From the NCBI GenBank assembly GCA_900545715.1, contig URAJ01000001.1, positions 108,248 through 172,247 of the forward strand: 64,000 nucleotides of DNA. The letters are read 5' to 3'. The notes under the pieces were generated by a model. That model ran no database searches, was not told the origin of the DNA, and worked only from the letters and a program-made list of their open reading frames with translations. This document shows, piece after piece, positions 7,380-17,111 of the stretch. This DNA comes from an uncultured Opitutales bacterium (GTDB taxonomy: Bacteria; Verrucomicrobiota; Verrucomicrobiia; Opitutales; Intestinicryptomonadaceae). Positions within the stretch are counted from its first letter, which is position 1. The number at the start of each line of letters is the position of its first letter. A program made the translations under genes and the position numbers.

Positions 7380-9683
7380 TTAGAAGATTGCCATAGACAG
7401 GCGGGCGCCGAACGAGAAATTATTCTGGCGCGTTGAACCCGAGCGGTACGATATTTGATATTCGACTATCCACGAATTTCCAAGCCTCGTCCAAAGAGTA
7501 TAGGTTTGGTCGGTTATCATATTCAAGCGGTAGTCGTACGACCAGCGCCCGAGCAGCTTGTAGCGCTCGCTTATGCGGTATTCCGCAAGGGCCGAATACT
7601 GGGTAATTGCCCCTGCGAGATAGCTCGATATAAAATATATTGAAAATTTGTCGGAATCGAAAAGCCCGATATACGCGTTTGTTTCGGGAACATTTAGGTT
7701 TTCTATGTTAAACCTGTTGTAGCAGCCGATAGTAAGCCAACGCGCGGGCGATATGGAAACGTTCGTGTACAAGTCGGAGAAAGAGGAGCTTTTAAAATCG
7801 TTCTGGGCGAGGACGCGCTTGTCGAAATTAAAGTCCTGAAATATGTCGAGCCTCGCAAGCTCGCGCGAGCCGTATGTTTCGTCGCGCGTTTCGAGAGTGT
7901 TTTTTATTCCGAGCCTCAAAGTGTTTGTCTTAAACAGCCTGTCTGTGTTCCGCATTTCTCCCAAGTCGAGTATCGGCGGGTAAGTGAAATCCTCTATGCT
8001 TATTTCGTCGATTGTAGGTATTGCGCCGGAACCCTGGGTAGCGTTTGGTATATAGCGGTAGCTCATTATCGGGGTTATATGGTGGCGCAAGCCGTCTATG
8101 CCCATTGTCTTGCTTTGGTACTCCCAAGTGCCCCAAATATCCATTTGAGCGTCGAAGCCTACCTGCCCCAAAATTCGCGTATATTCGGACGCCCCGTTTT
8201 TGGGGTTGCCGTAGTACGTCAGCCTGCCGCCTATGACGGGGGTGATTGTGCTCCACGAATTTAGATGTATTGGGCGCATTATACCGTAATAGGCGTCAAC
8301 GCGCGCGGTCTCGAAAGTTTCGTATATTAGCTCCTCCGGCCCGCTGTTGCGAAAATATCCCGCGGACAGATACATATTCTGATAGAAGCCCGTATTAAAG
8401 ATTTCCCCGGGCTGCAAGTCGAAGCGCGCCTCCGGCAGACGCTGCTGGACTAGCTCCCAATTATTGGGCGCGAACCTCGTAAAGAGCGAAATTGTGTATG
8501 CGCTTCCGTAATAGTCTATTTCCGCAAAGTTGTCGGGGATTTGGTCGTCATAGAAGAATTCCGGGCGGAAGTCGCGCGTGACGAACTCGTCGCTCCACCA
8601 TGCGAGAGAGCCTATTACCGATATATTGTCGGTCACCATCTGCGCGTGGCGCATCTGCATAAAAAACCTGTCACTGTCGATAGGCCGGCCGAGAGAATCG
8701 ACTCCGAGAATGTCCCTGCTGCCGTGGTCGTCTATATACGCGCCTTGGAAAAATCCTTTCAGCCATGTTTCGGCGCCTTTATAGTCGTAGTTTAGTGCCG
8801 GGCCGACTAATACGGAACGCTCGGTGTAATAGTCGAGCAGCATTCCGGGGCTGAGGCTGCCGAGGCCGTTGTACATTACCGTATTTGCGAGAAACGCCCC
8901 GTAGTCTGAGTTGTATCCGGCTCTCGTCTGAATGTCGAACGGGGGCCGCTCGAGCCCATACTGCGAGTAGTACGGCGCATAAAACACCGGAACGGGCCCT
9001 ATCGAGACGAGAGTGTCGTCGAGTTCAAGGAGCTCAGTCTGCGTATCGTACCTTATTTGCGAAGCCGAGGCCGACATTGAGTAAGGCGAGGGCTCGCCCA
9101 CATACACGGTCGGATTGTCTATCGACACTTTGTTTTTATCGGAAGTTATGCTGTCTGCCTCAACAAACATGGGCGACGAGCCGAAGCGCGCGTGCGGGGT
9201 ATGCAGCAGTTCCTTTGACGGGTTGTACGAAAATTTTTCGGCGACAACGCGCGATTGGCCGATAGAAGCCTTTACTTTACCGGACGCCTCGGCCGCGCCG
9301 CTGTTTTGCGAGTAGCGGATTTTATCAGCGCGGAGCTCGAATTTTTCGTCTTCGATTTTTGCGTTGCCGGTGGCGATTAAGTCGCCCTCGCTATTTTGGA
9401 CATGCTCGAATTTATCGGCCGATATTTCGGGGGCGGTAATCATATTGGACAACTTCGGTTTCCCGTCCGATTTTTTCACTACGGGCACCGTTTCCTCCGC
9501 TTTTTTTGCAAGGCCCAGCCGTTCGGCTTCGAGCGCCCTCTGGTGCTCGAGAGACACCCACGGCACGTCTGCGCGCTTGCGCGGCTTTTTGGCGGGCTCC
9601 GCCGAAAACGCTGCCGGCGCGCAGCACAACGGTGCGAGCGTCGCTGCGGCGATTAATGTCCTTAAAAATTTCACGTCCAACAT
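7380..9683 (-). CDS. lptD: LPS-assembly protein LptD-like outer-membrane protein
   Basis: The product has 767 aa from the ATG at 9683; an upstream TTG at 9710 is less likely. A signal peptide ends near AAFSA. The N-terminal part (about residues 85-200) has the OstA/LptA-like beta repeats, for example GDLIATGNAKIEDEKFELRAD, that carry LPS across the periplasm. The rest has alternating aromatic beta-strands and ends in a C-terminal aromatic strand (FSFGARLSMAIF), as expected for a large beta-barrel. After the signal peptide only one cysteine is seen (TIGCYN), so the disulfides of E. coli LptD cannot form. It heads the operon with scpA and glmM. Family assignment is good; true LPS export is inferred. 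Confidence 0.85.
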   Translation of the reverse strand: MLDVKFLRTLIAAATLAPLCCAPAAFSAEPAKKPRKRADVPWVSLEHQRALEAERLGLAKKAEETVPVVKKSDGKPKLSNMITAPEISADKFEHVQNSEGDLIATGNAKIEDEKFELRADKIRYSQNSGAAEASGKVKASIGQSRVVAEKFSYNPSKELLHTPHARFGSSPMFVEADSITSDKNKVSIDNPTVYVGEPSPYSMSASASQIRYDTQTELLELDDTLVSIGPVPVFYAPYYSQYGLERPPFDIQTRAGYNSDYGAFLANTVMYNGLGSLSPGMLLDYYTERSVLVGPALNYDYKGAETWLKGFFQGAYIDDHGSRDILGVDSLGRPIDSDRFFMQMRHAQMVTDNISVIGSLAWWSDEFVTRDFRPEFFYDDQIPDNFAEIDYYGSAYTISLFTRFAPNNWELVQQRLPEARFDLQPGEIFNTGFYQNMYLSAGYFRNSGPEELIYETFETARVDAYYGIMRPIHLNSWSTITPVIGGRLTYYGNPKNGASEYTRILGQVGFDAQMDIWGTWEYQSKTMGIDGLRHHITPIMSYRYIPNATQGSGAIPTIDEISIEDFTYPPILDLGEMRNTDRLFKTNTLRLGIKNTLETRDETYGSRELARLDIFQDFNFDKRVLAQNDFKSSSFSDLYTNVSISPARWLTIGCYNRFNIENLNVPETNAYIGLFDSDKFSIYFISSYLAGAITQYSALAEYRISERYKLLGRWSYDYRLNMITDQTYTLWTRLGNSWIVEYQISYRSGSTRQNNFSFGARLSMAIF

Positions 9684-9843
9684 TTCTACATATCCGCGCC
9701 CGCATAACAAGCTTTTTATAAAAAAAGCGACTTTTCATTTTTTACTGCGGATTCTTTTCTTGCGGACATTTCGGCAGATAAATTTTCAATTTTTTTCCCG
9801 CGCCAGCTAAAATCTTTGAAGGGAAAGTCGGGATTTAATTGCT

Positions 9844-11658
9844 TCAATTTTCGCCACCCGCATGCGGCTCGAAAACTTTGTACGAGAGCGGCTCTATTTG
9901 CGCATTTTTATATTTGAACGGAGAGTCCGCATAGTTGCAGACAATTTCAGTGCCGTCCGCGTATCTCGTGCAAAAAACGTCTTTGGATATCTCAGAATGG
10001 GAATCCATAAAAACTTTCTGGAGGCGCGATAATTTCGCGTATTCGTCATAGCCTTTTTTTATCGCATTTATACTCCTATTAGTCGATGCCTCGTCTTCGC
10101 ATACCAAGTCGGAGTTTCCCATCCAGTTGTCGCCGTTGTCGCGGAAAGCCGAATATAGGTAAAACATCGGCCTGCCGCCGAATTCCACAAGCTTCAAACG
10201 CTTTACGGGGTCTTTTATAGTGTAGTTGGCGCACTCAGTAGCGGGGTTGCTGAGGATTATGCCGTTAAAGACAATCTGCCAAAGAGGCACGAGCTTTCCG
10301 GACATAGGGAGAGTTTTTCTATCGAGCAGCGCGAAATGTATGTAGAGGCCGAAATCCTGGCTGCCCGCCACAAAATAGGAGGGTCCCTCGGACGCCGCGC
10401 CGCCGAAGAGCGACCGCGCGAGCCTTAAAATCTTGTTCATATACTCCTCGCTTTCGGCGCGGTTGCACGGGTGGTTCGGGTCGGCGCATTCGTGCGGGGG
10501 AATCATCGATATAACGTCTATATAGTGCAGCCCCCTAAACCCGAGCCCGGCAATTTTCGGCAAATCCCTCTTTGCGAACTCCCACGCCATTTTGGGGCAG
10601 AGATTGTACATTCTTCCGCCACTCCAGCATGTATTTTTTTGCAGAGAGCCGTCGGATTTTTTTGCGACGGGCGCCCCGCCCTTCCAATCTTCCGATATGC
10701 TGTAAATATCAGTGCTGTTGGTATGGCAAACTATCTGGTATCCCATCGACTGCGCTTTTTTTATCAGCTGCTTCAAGCCCTCCTCGCCGCCGAGTTTGGG
10801 CTCGACCGGGAATGCAGTCGGCCACCTTCCGTCGTGCCCGCTCACATTCCAGCCGACAAGACATATTTGCACTTTTTCTACTCCCGCGGATTTTAGCCGC
10901 GAGATAAAGTCTTCTACCTTTTCAAAAGTCATTTTGACTTTCACTTCGGGCTCATTTTCCACCGTCTGTTCTTCGATTTTTGGCGGCGCAGGCTTCCAAG
11001 CCTGGCGTATTCTAAGCTCAGGCGCGCCGCATGCGTATTCGAGCTCCGGTGTGAGCCTATCGGATATGGGCTTGCAAACTCCGGAGTCGAGAAGCGTCTT
11101 GCGGTAATCGCGCGCTATCCCTGAATAATCAGCATTTTCGCCCTCGAGGATTCTGTACTCAATTTCAATGTCCTCGTAAGGTTTAAATGCCATCTTGCCG
11201 ATATTAAAAACTGTCGAGAGCGAGTATCCGCCATCCTTCAGCTTTGCCAGTGCCGCATGCTCGTGGCGAAGCCCGTTTACGATATAATAAAACGCCCTAT
11301 CTGCCTTTTTTATCCCGCCGATTGGGAGATGCCATTCGTTTTTGCTCGTGCTATACGGGGTGAATGACGAGTCCTTTTGTTTTATAAAAGGTATTATTAT
11401 GCTGTTTGGCATAACGATGTACCCGTCGTCGCCCGCGGAGGCTTTCATAAAATCGGGGATTATGGAAATTGTATCGGTACGCGCATCTATTGAGTCGCGG
11501 GGAATTTTTAAAACGGCTCTCCCGTTTTCAAAATTTAGGGATTTTTCCGAACTTTTTACCGTTCCGTCCTTATATTTTGTAATTATTTCCACGCGTTCCG
11601 CAGCGCTTGCAAAAGCGCATGCCATAATCGTTAAAATTGCTATAATTTTATTCATCAT
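9844..11658 (-). CDS. Secreted DUF5696/GH-like TIM-barrel protein
   Basis: The product has 604 aa with a signal peptide (MMNKIIAILTIMACAFASAA). A beta-rich N-terminal domain of roughly 220 residues precedes a TIM-barrel-like region with GVEKVQICLVGWNVSGHDGR, GYQIVCHTNSTD and LHYIDVISMIPPHE, which recalls DUF5696 and endo-alpha-N-acetylgalactosaminidase-like (GH101-type) proteins. Acidic residues at barrel strand ends are present, but I cannot name the catalytic pair. It is probably an exported carbohydrate-active enzyme of unknown substrate. It is separated by 471 bases from the sugar-related genes downstream, so co-transcription is unlikely. Confidence 0.6.
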   Translation of the reverse strand: MMNKIIAILTIMACAFASAAERVEIITKYKDGTVKSSEKSLNFENGRAVLKIPRDSIDARTDTISIIPDFMKASAGDDGYIVMPNSIIIPFIKQKDSSFTPYSTSKNEWHLPIGGIKKADRAFYYIVNGLRHEHAALAKLKDGGYSLSTVFNIGKMAFKPYEDIEIEYRILEGENADYSGIARDYRKTLLDSGVCKPISDRLTPELEYACGAPELRIRQAWKPAPPKIEEQTVENEPEVKVKMTFEKVEDFISRLKSAGVEKVQICLVGWNVSGHDGRWPTAFPVEPKLGGEEGLKQLIKKAQSMGYQIVCHTNSTDIYSISEDWKGGAPVAKKSDGSLQKNTCWSGGRMYNLCPKMAWEFAKRDLPKIAGLGFRGLHYIDVISMIPPHECADPNHPCNRAESEEYMNKILRLARSLFGGAASEGPSYFVAGSQDFGLYIHFALLDRKTLPMSGKLVPLWQIVFNGIILSNPATECANYTIKDPVKRLKLVEFGGRPMFYLYSAFRDNGDNWMGNSDLVCEDEASTNRSINAIKKGYDEYAKLSRLQKVFMDSHSEISKDVFCTRYADGTEIVCNYADSPFKYKNAQIEPLSYKVFEPHAGGEN

Positions 11659-12078
11659 ATTCGTATAATATTTTAGAATAATATGGCGCGCGTAAATCGA
11701 TGTCGAGACGCAATTTTTATTTTTTTAACAATTACTTTTGCCGCAGACTCATCAAAATTTATCCCTACAAAAATATCAGAAAAATTTTAAATATAGAATG
11801 CGAAATCGGCAAAAATCCGCCTCGAACAAAAATGGCTACAAACCGCGCAATCCTATCTATTGCCCGATTCAAAAAAAACCCGTACATTTCTCACATAGAA
11901 AATATAAGCCCTAAGATGCCTTGGCTTAGCCCAATATACGTTGGACAATATAAAATGCGCGGACAAAACAAATCGGATAAGACTAAAAATTTCTAAAAAA
12001 AGTTAAAAATTTTTATGCCTCAGCTCCTAACAAAAAGTTTATATTCTCACCCAGACAAAAAAATTTAGGAACAAAAAA
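11659..12078. other. A/T-rich intergenic stretch
   Basis: It has no supported gene. A plus-strand frame at 11700-11996 has a Lys/Asn/Ile-rich product typical of translated A/T-rich noncoding DNA. The promoter of the DUF5696-like gene must lie near 11660-11720, but no consensus was obvious. Confidence 0.55.
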
Positions 12079-12101
12079 AGCGCGGAAAATTTCCGCGCTT
12101 T
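12079..12101 (-). terminator. Bidirectional-looking terminator hairpin
   Basis: A near-perfect palindrome (AGCGCGGAAA with TTTCCGCGCT) is flanked by an A run on one side and a T run on the other. It lies 29 bases beyond the stop of the discoidin-like gene on the minus strand and would end that operon. Confidence 0.85.
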
Positions 12102-12129
12102 TTGATTTCTCCTATTTGCGTTTATAGAA

Positions 12130-12765
12130 TTAACGGCCGTAAACTTCCACTTCAATGTAGTGGTTCATGTCGTTGGTCGTATTTCCGTTGGAGAACAAGC
12201 GGATGTAGCGGGCCTTCACCGGGGGATTTACAACAACGAGCTTGCCGATGTTGGTTTCGATGTAAGCCTTGTCCTTGCCGGCGCCCTTCTTTGCGGAATT
12301 GTCGTGGTCGCTATTGAAGATAGTCGTCACGCCCTTGATGAATTCCGGATCGTCGGAAACTTGGATTATGACGTCCTTGTAGGCGCGTTCCTGGCTGTGG
12401 TAGTGCCACATCGCAACCGCAAATATTTCCGTCTGCTTTTCAAGGTCGATTTGGATCCACTGCAAGCCGTTCATCAGCTCGACATAGCATCCTTCCGCCG
12501 CGCCCTTGTCGCCGTCGGTGACGAGCTCGAGTTCTCCAATGAGCGGGAAATCGTCGGAGCTTGTCACTTTCTTGCCCTTGGCGACATTCTTTACATCGTC
12601 CGGAACGTCGGGTTCAGGATTGGGAGTTTTGGGCTCGAGGTTGGGGAGCTTTACCGGAACGGGAGTTCCGATTATCTGTGCTCTGGGAACGTCGAGCTTT
12701 AAGGGCTTGGCGCTAAGCGCAAAGGCGAATGCCAAAGCGGAAACTGCTATTAGAATTTTTTTCAT
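12130..12765 (-). CDS. Secreted discoidin (F5/8 C)-like protein
   Basis: The product has 211 aa, with a signal peptide ending near ALSAKP and then a proline-rich linker (residues about 25-60). The rest looks like a galactose-binding/discoidin jelly-roll: VTDGD, WIQIDLEKQTEIFAVAMWHYH, YKDVIIQVSDDPEF and the closing PPVKARYIRLFSNGN. Such domains bind sugars or cell-surface ligands. It lies 29 bases after the oxidoreductase gene, as the last gene of that cluster, and is followed by a terminator. The domain call is by pattern; the ligand is unknown. Confidence 0.7.
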   Translation of the reverse strand: MKKILIAVSALAFAFALSAKPLKLDVPRAQIIGTPVPVKLPNLEPKTPNPEPDVPDDVKNVAKGKKVTSSDDFPLIGELELVTDGDKGAAEGCYVELMNGLQWIQIDLEKQTEIFAVAMWHYHSQERAYKDVIIQVSDDPEFIKGVTTIFNSDHDNSAKKGAGKDKAYIETNIGKLVVVNPPVKARYIRLFSNGNTTNDMNHYIEVEVYGR

Positions 12766-12794
12766 TTTTTTATTATGCTTAGTTAAGGGTTAAA

Positions 12795-14231
12795 TTAGCT
12801 TACAATGAAGTCGTCGTCGCTAAATTCGAGCGGGCCTTTAGTAATGGCGTCGCGCGCCTTGAATACCGCAGCTTCAGCAGCGAAGGCGTGTTCGGCGTCG
12901 CAATTTAGCTTGCCCTTGCCCATGACGGCGTTGAAGAAGTTTTCGATGTGGTACATATGAATCGGCTTCTTTGCTACGTCCGGCTCGTATCCGTCAATCT
13001 TTTCCGGGAAGGAATAACCGACGAGTGCAGCCGTTTCGCGTGAGTCCGCAACAGTTGTCTTAGCAGCGGAAGCCTCGCCTGAGCCTATTACACCCTTCTT
13101 TACGAGCTCGTCCCATTCGGGAGCGTTGTTTTCGCGGAAGAGCTTTGTAAGCGCGGGATTTTCCGACATCTTCAATGTGCCTTGGTCGCCCATGAAGGAT
13201 TCAAAATATCCGCCGCCCGACGATGTTGTCGTCAGCACTTGGTAGAACGCCTGTGCTTTCTTGCCCTGGAAGGTTTTGTCGAACTCGAATATGCACATTA
13301 CATTGTCGTCCCAGTCGTGTGCGGGGGAACCGTCGGGCTTTTTGTAATAGTCGCGGTTTCCGGAAGCCATAACGCGCTTGGGGTGTCCGCCGAGCATCCA
13401 GCCAAATATGTCAATCTGGTGGGCGCCGAGGTCGGAAATCGCGCCGCCGCCAAGTCCTTTGAACCAGCGCCAATTCTTAAACTGGTGCATGTCTTTGTAG
13501 CCGTATTCCTTGAGCTTTTCGACGGGAATTGCCGACTTTTCCGGCCAAGTGAGGTCTTGCGATACAGCCCTGTTCCACTGCCCGTTGCAAGCCATTATGT
13601 TGCCGCAAATATTGTGCTTGCGCAATAGAACATCGCGGGCGTAAATGTAGCGCGGGTTGGAAGTTCTCTGGTGGCCGATTTGCAGGAGCTTTCCGCTCTT
13701 GCGGGCGGCGCGAACCATCGCTTTTGCCCCTTCGAGAGTGTCCGACATCATTTTTTCGCAATAGACGTTTACGCCGGCATTGAGGAAGTCGACCGTCATT
13801 GGCGAGTGCCAGAAGTCGGGGGTGGCGATAATCACTGCGTCAAGTTCGTTCGCGTGATTTTTTATTAGATCCTTGTAATTTTCGCCCTTTATTTCGCCCA
13901 TTCTTCCCTTTTTGACGAGGGGGGCATAGGGGTCTTTTCCGCCGAGCACAATGGTGTATCTAGCGGGTTTTTGTTTGAGCTGCCTCATAACGAGAGCCGC
14001 CGCGTAATTGCACCTGGGCTGCCAAATGTCGCAAATAGCAACGAAGTTTATGTAGGGTAGCTTCAAGAGGCTGTTCATGAGAACTTCGCCCTCGGCGCCG
14101 TAGCCTACGATAGCGACATTCACTTTGTCGCCGCCCTTGCGCTGTGCGGAAAGCATGCCGGGCGAGAGCATTAAGCCGCCGGCGGCAGTTCCAGCCAATT
14201 TTAGAAAATCTCTGCGATTAAAGTCGTTCAT
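12795..14231 (-). CDS. Tat-exported Gfo/Idh/MocA-family oxidoreductase
   Basis: The product has 478 aa. The N-terminus has a twin-arginine signal (NRRDFLKLAGTAAGG), so a cofactor-loaded enzyme is exported to the periplasm. The Rossmann motif VAIVGYGAEGE follows, then VIIATPDFWH and CEKMMSD, where the family usually has EKP; the catalytic lysine is kept. Such enzymes oxidise or epimerise sugars and inositols with NAD(P). The gene is 36 bases after the DoxX-like gene and 29 bases before the discoidin gene, so the three probably share an mRNA. The substrate is unknown. Confidence 0.88.
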   Translation of the reverse strand: MNDFNRRDFLKLAGTAAGGLMLSPGMLSAQRKGGDKVNVAIVGYGAEGEVLMNSLLKLPYINFVAICDIWQPRCNYAAALVMRQLKQKPARYTIVLGGKDPYAPLVKKGRMGEIKGENYKDLIKNHANELDAVIIATPDFWHSPMTVDFLNAGVNVYCEKMMSDTLEGAKAMVRAARKSGKLLQIGHQRTSNPRYIYARDVLLRKHNICGNIMACNGQWNRAVSQDLTWPEKSAIPVEKLKEYGYKDMHQFKNWRWFKGLGGGAISDLGAHQIDIFGWMLGGHPKRVMASGNRDYYKKPDGSPAHDWDDNVMCIFEFDKTFQGKKAQAFYQVLTTTSSGGGYFESFMGDQGTLKMSENPALTKLFRENNAPEWDELVKKGVIGSGEASAAKTTVADSRETAALVGYSFPEKIDGYEPDVAKKPIHMYHIENFFNAVMGKGKLNCDAEHAFAAEAAVFKARDAITKGPLEFSDDDFIVS

Positions 14232-14267
14232 AGTTATATATCGTATTTATTTTATCTATTTAAAATA

Positions 14268-14885
14268 TTACTCTTTGCTGCAGCACTTGCAAAAACCGAA
14301 TTTTTTGCAGGACAGAAGCTCGAATTTATTATAGTCAGCAAGCAACAATGCCGCAACTATGAGAACCATGTGCACGCCGAGGTACGCAATGCCCGCGGCC
14401 GCGCTCGGGCCCATATTGGGTTCGAGAATAATGAAGCCCCAAGTCAGGGAGATATAGAGCAGACCCATTAGGAAGAGGGAAACGCGCGTGCAGATGCCGA
14501 GCAGCACGGTTATGCCGAGCGCCACGAGAGCGTATCCGAGAACCGCCGCGTAGGGTTCGACCATAAACGATGGCATCAGCGGGCTCGCGCTGAATGTTTC
14601 AATCGTCATCGGGCCTTTTTCGGGCAGTCCGTGGTAGGAGGAGAAGCTTATGACATCCATCGTCCCGCTGATTTTTTCGGGAACGTCGGTCACTATTTCC
14701 ATAGCTTCGCTTCTGCTGAGCCCGTCGGCCATGGTCTCTTTTATTTTTGCCTCAAATTCGGGATTCGGAATTTCCCCCTCAACCTTTCCTATGAATTTTG
14801 TGAGCCCCGTTCCTATCGCCCTTGCAGCGAGCCAAAAACGAAGCAGCCAAAACGCCATTGTGTATGTTAGATTTGCAGATTTCAT
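14268..14885 (-). CDS. DoxX-like integral membrane protein
   Basis: The product has 205 aa with about four membrane helices (near residues 8-30, 110-135, 137-158 and 165-187), the pattern of the DoxX family, some of whose members take part in sulfur or quinone chemistry. An insert of about 70 polar residues separates helices 1 and 2. The cytoplasmic-looking tail is cysteine-rich (SCKKFGFCKCC), which suggests metal or thiol chemistry. Being next to the exported oxidoreductase hints at membrane electron transfer for that enzyme, but this is an inference. Identity is moderate. Confidence 0.6.
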   Translation of the reverse strand: MKSANLTYTMAFWLLRFWLAARAIGTGLTKFIGKVEGEIPNPEFEAKIKETMADGLSRSEAMEIVTDVPEKISGTMDVISFSSYHGLPEKGPMTIETFSASPLMPSFMVEPYAAVLGYALVALGITVLLGICTRVSLFLMGLLYISLTWGFIILEPNMGPSAAAGIAYLGVHMVLIVAALLLADYNKFELLSCKKFGFCKCCSKE

Positions 14886-15000
14886 TATTTTTATTTTCTA
14901 TTTTAGATTAGTCGGAACAAGTCCATTTCTCAAAAGCTATACCCCGCGCGCCGTTTTTGTAAAGACAAAAAAAACGCATCGCCGCGGAAAAAATTTATAC

Positions 15001-15040
15001 AAAAAAACGCCGCGGGATTCCTTGCGGAGCCCCGCGGGCG
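15001..15040 (-). terminator. Terminator after the isomerase/epimerase gene
   Basis: On the minus strand CGCCCGCGGG pairs with CCCGCGGCG (one bulge) and is followed by seven T, 14 bases after the stop codon. It separates the isomerase gene from the DoxX-like gene, which therefore probably has its own promoter or depends on read-through. Confidence 0.8.
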
Positions 15041-15053
15041 AAACTCAAAACAA

Positions 15054-16094
15054 TTATTGGTTCGACGTGTCGAAAGCGGAGTCGAACGCAATATCAGAGC
15101 GCGGGAAGTCAAAGGCGCGCACGCGGCCGGCGGATTCGGTTGCTCCGTGCACCCTATCCATTCTGCCGTCTTCCCACTCGACAGAGAGCGGACCGTTGTA
15201 GCCGATGTCGTTGAGAGCGACGATAATTTCCTCAAAGTTGATGTCGCCGTGGCCTATCGAGCGGAAGTCCCAGTACCTGCGCGGATCGCAGAACTCTGTG
15301 TGACCGCCGAACACTCCGGCTTCGCCGTTGCCGTGCCCCCACCAAACGTCCTTCATATGCACGTGGAAGATTCTGTCGGAGAATTTGCGGATAAACTTCA
15401 CATAATTTACGCCCTGGTACCCGAAGTGCGAGGGGTCGTAGTTGAATCCGAAGCGCTTGTGGCCGCCGATAGTCTTCAAGGCGCGTTCCGCGGAGGCTAT
15501 ATCGAAGGCGATTTCCGTCGGGTGGACTTCCAGCGCAAAGTTTACGCCCTGTTCGTCGAAGGCGTCGAGAATCGGCTTCCAGCGCTTTGCGAAGTCTTCG
15601 TATCCGGCTTCAATCATTTCTTTGGACGCCGGCGGGAAGGAATAGAGGTACTGCCATATCGACGAGCCCGTAAAGCCTGTCACTGTCGGGGGAATCGGGG
15701 ATTCGGCGAGCGTCTCGGGGCGCATTTCCATAAAAGTTTTGCAGACGGAGGCCGTCTTGACCATTTCGGCAGCCGCGCGCTGGCGCACGCCTTCGGGATC
15801 GCCATCGCCCCAGATGTAGTCTTGCATCATCGCCTTGTGGCGGGAGTCGATATTGTCGCACACGCACTGCCCGACGAGGTGGTTCGAGAGCGCAAAGCAA
15901 TTCAGGCCGTTTGCGGCCAGAATATCCCAGCGGCTTTTCAGGTAGTCCTTATCGTCGGCCTTTGTCATGTCGAAGTGGTTGGCGGTAAGCGCAATTTCCA
16001 AGCCTTCGTAGCCCATGTTTTTCGCGAGGGGCGCGAGGTCTTCGAGTTTCATGTCGGCCCATTGTCCGGTGAATATAGTCAGAGGTCTTGCCAT
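15054..16094 (-). CDS. Sugar phosphate isomerase/epimerase-like TIM-barrel protein
   Basis: The product has 346 aa, with no signal peptide, so it is cytoplasmic. It has the xylose-isomerase-like barrel of the AP-endonuclease 2 family: the metal-ligand-type residues are visible in [26 protein letters not shown] and LSVEWED. These enzymes isomerise or epimerise sugars, keto-sugars or inositols. Together with the Gfo/Idh/MocA enzyme nearby it suggests a small sugar or polyol pathway split between periplasm and cytoplasm. The substrate is not predictable. Confidence 0.85.
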   Translation of the reverse strand: MARPLTIFTGQWADMKLEDLAPLAKNMGYEGLEIALTANHFDMTKADDKDYLKSRWDILAANGLNCFALSNHLVGQCVCDNIDSRHKAMMQDYIWGDGDPEGVRQRAAAEMVKTASVCKTFMEMRPETLAESPIPPTVTGFTGSSIWQYLYSFPPASKEMIEAGYEDFAKRWKPILDAFDEQGVNFALEVHPTEIAFDIASAERALKTIGGHKRFGFNYDPSHFGYQGVNYVKFIRKFSDRIFHVHMKDVWWGHGNGEAGVFGGHTEFCDPRRYWDFRSIGHGDINFEEIIVALNDIGYNGPLSVEWEDGRMDRVHGATESAGRVRAFDFPRSDIAFDSAFDTSNQ

Positions 16095-16444
16095 ATTATT
16101 TTCCTTTGTTTGTTAAATGCGTTGATTGGAATAAAAATAATACCCGCCCCGCGTTTTCTTCAAGCATTTTTATTTCTTCCGGCAATTTTTTTAGGGCAAT
16201 GCTTTTTTTCGACGGGCTAATTTAGGGTGTATTTTTTATTTTTTGATGGCGGAATGCAGCTCCCAAACAACACTTATATATAAAAGGGCTTTCGGCGCCA
16301 GGCGGTTTGCCCATTTTTCTCCCCCTGCGGCTCGAATTATAATTTGCATATTTTTGTGAAAAACCGACAGCGAGTATTTTACTTGATTTTTTCAAAATGC
16401 GCCTCAAAATGGTACAAATTTTTTATAAACATCCGCTACGCAAT
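16095..16444. other. Intergenic stretch between divergent genes
   Basis: It holds the promoters of the isomerase gene (minus) and the STAS gene (plus). No gene and no strong hairpin was seen. An in-frame ATG at 16397 could extend the STAS protein by 16 residues. Confidence 0.5.
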
Positions 16445-16777
16445 ATGGAAATTACTGAAGAAAAAAACAACGACGTGTCGATCATCGCCTTGAACGGGCG
16501 CTTGAATGTGACGACAACCGCCGACCTCGAAAAGGTTTTCAACAAGCTTTTTGAAGAAAAATCCACAAAGATACTCGTGGACTGCCGCGATCTCGAATAT
16601 ATAAGCAGCGCGGGGCTTAGAGTGTTGCTCGCGGCGGCAAAGCAGTTCAAAAAAATATCCGGCGAGATTGCATTGTCGGGTTTGAGCCAGAATGTTAAGC
16701 AGGTTTTCGAGATTTCCGGCTTTACAACGATATTCCCTATTTACACTACGCGCGACGAAGCCATAAAAAGCTTCTAA
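16445..16777 (+). CDS. STAS-domain anti-sigma factor antagonist-like protein
   Basis: The product has 110 aa from the ATG at 16445, matching the usual length; the frame also has an ATG at 16397. It is a single STAS domain: NDVSIIALNGRLNVTTTADLE, ILVDCRDLEYISSAGLRVLL, then KQVFEISGFTTIFPIY. In SpoIIAA/RsbV-type proteins the serine of the DxxxISSAG segment is phosphorylated by an anti-sigma kinase; it is present here. No kinase, phosphatase or sigma factor gene is adjacent, so the partner is encoded elsewhere. Confidence 0.9.
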   Translation: MEITEEKNNDVSIIALNGRLNVTTTADLEKVFNKLFEEKSTKILVDCRDLEYISSAGLRVLLAAAKQFKKISGEIALSGLSQNVKQVFEISGFTTIFPIYTTRDEAIKSF

Positions 16778-16818
16778 CATTGAGCGGGCTTTCGCCCCTT
16801 ATGAGAAATTTACATTTT

Positions 16819-16853
16819 GCCCGAAGCGTTTTTTTTGCGCGTCGGGCTTTTTT
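16819..16853 (+). terminator. Terminator of the STAS gene
   Basis: A hairpin GCCCGAAGCG/CGCGTCGGGC with one mismatch and a T-rich loop is followed by six T, 41 bases after the stop. The rest of the 334-base gap up to the porin gene (16854-17111) shows nothing else that I can name. Confidence 0.8.
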
Positions 16854-17111
16854 GCGGGCGCTTTTTTCTATTTGGTGGAGTAGATAAAAAATGCCGACAT
16901 GCCCTTAAAAAAATTAAAATCGGATTGAACTGGCGAAGATAATCCCAAAAATTTTTTAATTGGCGGCAAATTTAGAATGCAAAATACATACTGAGCGAAA
17001 ATGCGCCCGCTACAAAACGCCGGGGCGATACGGAACAAAAACATAAGAAAGCATGTCGAATAAAAAAAATCCGGGCGGAGATCCGCACGGACGCGCAAAA
17101 AGGTTAAAAAG

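Noticed and set aside
11700..11996. A 98-codon plus-strand frame in the gap after the DUF5696-like gene
   Set aside because: Its Lys/Asn/Ile/Tyr-rich product is typical of translated A/T-rich spacer; no signal, domain or ribosome site.
15057..16220. A 387-codon plus-strand frame antisense to the isomerase/epimerase gene
   Set aside because: It is a shadow of the minus-strand gene, whose metal-site residues and family pattern are evident.
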